Below are positions 15,985 to 19,094 of a stretch of 19,094 bases of DNA, piece after piece; positions within the stretch are counted from its first letter, which is position 1, and every line of letters begins with the position of its first letter. Below the pieces are notes generated by a model. It had not been told where the DNA came from, ran no database searches, and saw nothing but the letters and a program-made list of their open reading frames with translations. This stretch comes from JAQVUB01 sp033809415 (GTDB lineage: Bacteria; Verrucomicrobiota; Lentisphaeria; Oligosphaerales; Oligosphaeraceae), in the NCBI GenBank assembly GCA_033809415.1, contig JAPXLT010000062.1, positions 1-19,094 of the forward strand, read 5' to 3'. A program made the translations under genes and the position numbers.

Positions 15985-16788
15985 TTGAAAAAGCACTTGA
16001 AAATATCAGATTGGATCGATTCCCGCCAAGCCGAGGGGCTGTATTATTTTACTCTTCGGGAGGCTGCAAATACTCTTCCTTGGTTAACCCGTCAGGCATT
16101 GGCCAGGGCCTTAGCCCGGCTTGTCAAAAACGATCGGATTGTCAGCATATACCATGGGTTTTATCTGATCCTTCCTATAGAATATAAAAACTGGGGGGTG
16201 CTTCCTCCCGACTGGTTCATCAACGATCTGATGGCCTATCTGGAGCAACCCTATTACGCCGGTTTGCTTACTGCGGCAGATTATTACGGCTCATCTCACC
16301 AGAAACCCATGGCGTTCCATGTAATCACCAGCAAACCCATCAGAGACATCCAATGCAAACGAATAAAAATCAGATTTTTTGTAAAGAAGGATATTGATTT
16401 TTCACTGGTCGAACAAAAGAATTCCCAAACTGGCTATATCCGTGTATCGTGTCCAGAGCTGACTGCAATTGATCTTTTAAAATACCAGAACCGGGCAGCA
16501 GGTTTGAATCATATTTTTTCAGTACTGAAAGAACTGGCAAACATTCTTGATCCGGACCGGTTGGTAAAAGCCGCTGAATCGGAAGGATGCACAGTATATG
16601 CACAACGTTTGGGATGGCTGCTGGAACAGACGGATCATCCTGAAAAAAACTTGAGGCTGGCCAGCTGGATAAATGAAAAACAACCCGGATTTGTAAAACT
16701 CGACCCAAAATTACCAACGAAAAATTTGTCTCGGAACTGTGAATGGAAGCTTTTGATCAATACTCAGATCGAGGAGGATTCCGCATGA
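15985..16788 (+). CDS. AbiEi-type antitoxin (type IV toxin-antitoxin/abortive infection)
   Basis: A 267-residue protein of the AbiEi antitoxin family. An N-terminal winged helix (about 1-70: YYFTLREAANTLPWLTRQALARALARLVKNDRI, then YHGFYLILP) is followed by the typical VLPPDWFINDLMAYLEQPYYAGLLTAADYYG and a mixed alpha/beta C-terminal domain. In intact systems AbiEi represses the operon and neutralises the nucleotidyltransferase toxin AbiEii. The start is TTG at 15985: no ATG exists upstream in frame, and no ribosome binding site is obvious. The end carries GAGGAGG and an ATGA overlap for a following gene, but that gene is reduced to a stub. AT-rich base use sets it apart from most neighbours. 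Confidence 0.85.
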   Translation: MKKHLKISDWIDSRQAEGLYYFTLREAANTLPWLTRQALARALARLVKNDRIVSIYHGFYLILPIEYKNWGVLPPDWFINDLMAYLEQPYYAGLLTAADYYGSSHQKPMAFHVITSKPIRDIQCKRIKIRFFVKKDIDFSLVEQKNSQTGYIRVSCPELTAIDLLKYQNRAAGLNHIFSVLKELANILDPDRLVKAAESEGCTVYAQRLGWLLEQTDHPEKNLRLASWINEKQPGFVKLDPKLPTKNLSRNCEWKLLINTQIEEDSA

Positions 16789-16825
16789 TTCCAAAGGGGT
16801 TTATAGCGCAATGACGGACAATCGC
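16785..16825 (+). pseudogene. Remnant of an AbiEii-type toxin gene
   Basis: An ATG overlapping the antitoxin stop (ATGA, 16785-16788) with GAGGAGG 6-7 nt upstream opens a frame MIPKGFIAQ, then a TGA at 16812-16814. AbiEii toxins commonly begin MIP.x.(F/Y)I..W, so the TGA stands where a Trp codon would be expected. The frame after it (R-T-I-A) runs directly into the left end of MITE-like copy B at 16826. No later part of a nucleotidyltransferase is seen up to 17178. The toxin identity is inferred from position and nine residues. Confidence 0.6.
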
Positions 16826-17072
16826 GTAATGCGTCAGTCTTCTGTAGTGCGTGATGCGTGGTGCGTGGTGCGGGTCAGACGTGGTGGACAGTGTGGACAG
16901 TGTGGACAGTGTGGACAGGACAAGGACATCCCTCCCGCACCCCACGACAGTCAGAATAATCACAACCGGGACGGTTGCGCTACTTTTTAAATCTACGCCC
17001 CCTGCACCCGTTCCCAACGCACTACGCACCCCATTCCCCTGAATCCTGTACTACAGAAGACTGACCTATTAT
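16826..17072. mobile_element. MITE-like element, copy B
   Basis: About 247 bp. The perfect 16-bp terminal inverted repeats are GTCAGTCTTCTGTAGT (16833-16848) and ACTACAGAAGACTGAC (17050-17065). Internal parts follow the order of copy A: four 7-bp units of GTGCGTG type (16847-16874), four 9-bp GTGTGGACA-type units, the 57-bp core identical to copy A (16935-16991), then a C-rich right arm longer than in A. The first 25 bp agree with copy A at 23 positions. No protein is encoded. Confidence 0.85.
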
Positions 17073-17112
17073 ACAATCGCACCAGTTACATAATAATAAT
17101 TTTTGTGCGCAC
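17073..17112. other. Spacer between element B and the FCD regulator promoter
   Basis: A short AT-rich stretch (CATAATAATAATTTTTGTGC). No feature recognised, and no remnant of the toxin gene's far end is seen here. Confidence 0.5.
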
Positions 17113-17141
17113 TTGATTTTTTGAAAAAAGCGGACTATAAT
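17113..17141 (+). promoter_or_regulatory. Sigma70-type promoter of the regulator-sialidase operon
   Basis: TTGATT (17113-17118), a 17-bp spacer and a consensus TATAAT (17136-17141). Transcription should start near 17148, inside the operator palindrome. Confidence 0.75.
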
Positions 17142-17143
17142 AA

Positions 17144-17160
17144 TCTTTGTCAGACAAAGA
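17144..17160. promoter_or_regulatory. Operator palindrome for the FCD-type GntR regulator
   Basis: TCTTTGTC-A-GACAAAGA is a perfect 8+1+8 palindrome starting 2 bp after the -10 box. Its centre TTGTCAGACAA fits the TNGTNNNACNA pattern of FadR/FCD-subfamily GntR operators. Binding here would block transcription start, so autorepression is the natural reading. Confidence 0.7.
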
Positions 17161-17178
17161 AGCAAAAGGGAATGAAGC

Positions 17179-17862
17179 ATGATTTCTTCAGGCAAGGTAG
17201 AAAATGGGAAGACTGATCTTGTTGTAGACAGCATTTTGTCCTACATAGTTTCCAATCGTTTGCGGCCTGGTGACAAGCTTCCTTCGGAGGTTGAGCTATC
17301 TCGTCGTTTTGGCGTTAGTCGTGTGAGTGTGCGTGAAGGTCTTCGTGGGTTAAAATTTCTTGGTTTGCTGAAATCGACGAAGAGCCGTGGTACTGAGCTT
17401 TGCGAGATGGACTTTGGCATTTTGGCACGTTGTCTTGGTTTTCAGATTGCGGTTAGTGATGTATCCTTTCAGCAGCTTCTCGAAGCCAGGCTTGCGATCG
17501 AGACCGCGGCCCTCGAGCTGATTTGCGGGAAATTAACGGAAGAACACTTTAGTGAACTGGAGCAGCTGGTTGACTGTGCTCGTCGTGATGAATCTGCCGA
17601 AGAAGTCACACGTAATTTTCAAACCGATCAAAGTTTCCATCGGGCATTGTTGAAAACCAGCGGCAACCAAGTGCTGATTTCCTTTGCCATTCTGTTGGGG
17701 ATCTTTTTTTCCAGAGCCTTTCCGAAATTGGGTACTGCCGAGAGTATCGTTGCGGCGGCGGAACATCGCCTGTTGCTCGAGGCGCTTCGCAGCAACAATC
17801 TGGATTTAGCACGCGGCATCATGAAACAGCATTTGGATCGATACAGGAGAAATGCATGTTGA
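17179..17862 (+). CDS. FadR/GntR-family transcriptional regulator with FCD domain
   Basis: A 227-residue repressor-type protein. Residues about 10-75 are the winged helix-turn-helix (LRPGDKLPSEVELSRRFGVS, RVSVREGLRGLKFLGLL). Residues about 95-222 are an FCD effector domain with the usual metal ligands Asp150, His154, His196 and His218. FCD regulators respond to sugar acids and related acids; NanR, the sialic acid regulator of E. coli, belongs to this subfamily, which fits the sialidase-like gene it is fused to in operon. AAAAGGGA lies about 8 nt before the ATG. The gene overlaps the next one by 7 bp. Probable autorepressor through the palindrome upstream. Confidence 0.92.
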   Translation: MISSGKVENGKTDLVVDSILSYIVSNRLRPGDKLPSEVELSRRFGVSRVSVREGLRGLKFLGLLKSTKSRGTELCEMDFGILARCLGFQIAVSDVSFQQLLEARLAIETAALELICGKLTEEHFSELEQLVDCARRDESAEEVTRNFQTDQSFHRALLKTSGNQVLISFAILLGIFFSRAFPKLGTAESIVAAAEHRLLLEALRSNNLDLARGIMKQHLDRYRRNAC

Positions 17863-18992
17863 AATCAATCAGCCATGTCACTGTGTGCCGTAATCCGCAG
17901 TTTTACACGACCTTTCCGGCAGTGGTAGCTATCACGCCGAACGAATTGTTTGCTGTTTTCCGTCAAGCGCCGAATTATTGCGGTTGGCCGGGGGTTCCCG
18001 CAGGTGCATATAGTCACCACAGTTGTTTGTCAAGGCTGATGTCAAGCCGCTCGATGGACGGCGGACGTAGCTGGAGCAAGGCGGAGCTGCTGTATGCATC
18101 TCCGGTAGGCGGCTGCCAGGATGGTGGGCTTTATTATGACGGTCGTTACCTTTACGCCAACAGTTTCTTGTGGATCCATGTTCCGCAAATTCTGGCACAA
18201 AAGCTTCGCGACAATGGATATGGCACCTATCTGGAAAACATGAGTGCTGCAACTTTGCCGGGAGGCTGTTTTTTGTTGCGCTCGGCAGATCAAGGGCATA
18301 CTTGGGAAGGGCCAATACAGCCGGACCCGTTGCCGGACGGCAGCGAGTTGTTCCCAGGCTGCCCGAGAAGGATGCACAACCGGGGAAATCTAGTTCGCGG
18401 CAATGACGGTTCCCTGCTCTGGGCAGGGGAGCGTTATTCGAACCACCCTGCCTTTCATGCGGATATCATGCTGTACCGTTCCATTGACGATGGCAGAAGT
18501 TTCCAATACTTGTCTACTCCGGCTGACAGCGGCGGCGAAACCCTCTACGAGGAACCCTTTCTCCATATCACCCCAAAAGGGAAATATGTGATCATGATCC
18601 GGTCACAGCGATTGTTGCCGGATGGAAATAAGACCCGGGCGGACCTGGTCACCGTCGAGTCACTGGACGGCGGGTTCAGCTGGAGCAGGCCGCAGCGTTG
18701 GAACATTCATGCCGAACCCAGTGCAACCTGCCGCCTGGATGACGGGAGGGCGTTGCTGGTCTATGGATACCGCAAACCGCCGTTCGGCGTTCGCGGCAGG
18801 GTCTTGTCGCCGGAAATTGATGATCTCGAGGAAACCGAGGAATTCATCATCCGGGATGACAGTCCAGTGATTGATGTCGGTTATCCTTGGATTGCCCCTC
18901 TTGGCGGGGACCGTTTTTTCATCATTTATTATCTTTCCCGTTCAGACGTCCCCGGTGCCGGCGGCATTGAAGGAAGCATCGTTCAATTTTAA
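17856..18992 (+). CDS. Sialidase-like BNR-repeat protein (exo-alpha-sialidase family)
   Basis: A 378-residue six-bladed-propeller protein of the sialidase superfamily. Four Asp-boxes are visible: SMDGGRSW (66-73), SADQGHTW (143-150), SIDDGRSF (209-216) and SLDGGFSW (269-276). No FRIP motif is found near the N-terminus and no signal peptide, so it is probably cytoplasmic and may act on an imported oligosaccharide; true sialidase activity is unproven. The Arg triad cannot be assigned with certainty. AGGAGA lies 6 nt before the ATG, and the start overlaps the regulator gene, so the two are co-translated. Its stop codon lies 1 bp before a tandem array. Confidence 0.85.
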   Translation: MLKSISHVTVCRNPQFYTTFPAVVAITPNELFAVFRQAPNYCGWPGVPAGAYSHHSCLSRLMSSRSMDGGRSWSKAELLYASPVGGCQDGGLYYDGRYLYANSFLWIHVPQILAQKLRDNGYGTYLENMSAATLPGGCFLLRSADQGHTWEGPIQPDPLPDGSELFPGCPRRMHNRGNLVRGNDGSLLWAGERYSNHPAFHADIMLYRSIDDGRSFQYLSTPADSGGETLYEEPFLHITPKGKYVIMIRSQRLLPDGNKTRADLVTVESLDGGFSWSRPQRWNIHAEPSATCRLDDGRALLVYGYRKPPFGVRGRVLSPEIDDLEETEEFIIRDDSPVIDVGYPWIAPLGGDRFFIIYYLSRSDVPGAGGIEGSIVQF

Positions 18993-18993
18993 C

Positions 18994-19094
18994 CACGGAC
19001 GGGACACGGACGGGACACGGACGGGACACGGACGGGACACGGACGGGACACGGACGGGACACGGACGGGACACGGACGGGACACGGACGGGACA
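18994..19094. repeat. 11-bp tandem array (CACGGACGGGA)n, runs off right edge
   Basis: About nine exact 11-bp units without variation, beginning right after the sialidase-like stop codon. It is cut by the window edge. The unit has the same length and ACCACG start as the phased CACGAAAAG repeats of family D, with GGACGG in place of AAAAG-type bases. Exact identity of the units suggests recent expansion. Confidence 0.95.

Noticed and set aside
16757..17029. Minus-strand frame sharing the phrase ATVPVVI with a frame at 14128-14310
   Set aside because: The shared residues are the translation of the repeated element core; lengths and other residues are not conserved.
18994..19094. CRISPR array
   Set aside because: Units are 11 bp with no spacers; simple tandem repeats. 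The 7-bp array at 1-77 fails for the same reason.

Overview
The window reads as a chromosomal segment of a Gram-negative, anaerobic glycan-degrading bacterium, most plausibly from Lentisphaerota or a related PVC-group lineage. This is an inference from gene content: a DUF4838 glycosidase-like exoprotein, a secreted parallel beta-helix (DUF1565-type) protein, a ceramidase-like hydrolase, a GntR/LacI hybrid regulator, a BNR-repeat sialidase-like enzyme with an FCD-type GntR regulator, and an oxygen-sensitive style of homocysteine synthesis. No marker gene identifies the species.

Layout. Positions 1-77 are a 7-bp tandem array. Positions 78-5387 hold a minus-strand cluster read ptsP (PTS-Ntr enzyme I), DUF39/COG1900 homocysteine biosynthesis protein, NIL-domain 2[4Fe-4S] ferredoxin, UPF0280/COG2122 protein, YkgJ-type cysteine-cluster protein. 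Directly upstream lies a complete class A RNase P RNA gene (rnpB, minus, about 5516-5876). Positions 6212-7360 (minus) encode a GntR/LacI-type regulator with a good promoter. Positions 7674-9242 (plus) encode a GC-rich AAA-ATPase/PD-(D/E)XK protein of the type found in many copies in such genomes. Positions 9270-10613 (minus) encode a neutral ceramidase-like hydrolase. Two secreted proteins follow on the plus strand, DUF4838 (11181-14171) and beta-helix (14461-15768, strong terminator after it). Then come an orphan AbiEi antitoxin (15985-16788) with a short leftover of its toxin gene, and a regulator-sialidase pair (17179-18992). An 11-bp tandem array runs off the right edge.

How genes may work together. 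The COG1900, ferredoxin and COG2122 proteins are the set linked in methanogens to making homocysteine from aspartate semialdehyde and sulfide, so this cluster is probably the methionine/sulfide-assimilation route of the cell, here tied to a nitrogen-PTS enzyme I. The right half looks like polysaccharide or glycoconjugate use. The FCD regulator probably represses itself and the sialidase through a perfect 17-bp palindrome just after the -10 box.

The most novel-looking material lies between genes. A MITE-like element of about 200-250 bp occurs in two full copies (10851-11051, 16826-17072) and one partial copy (14239-14320). It has terminal inverted repeats, 4 x 7-mer and 4 x 9-mer internal arrays, and an identical 57-bp hairpin core. 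One full copy sits where the AbiEii toxin gene should be. A second dispersed family with 11-bp-phased ACACGAAAAG-like ends occurs at four places. Short tandem arrays of period 7, 9 and 11 abut gene ends.
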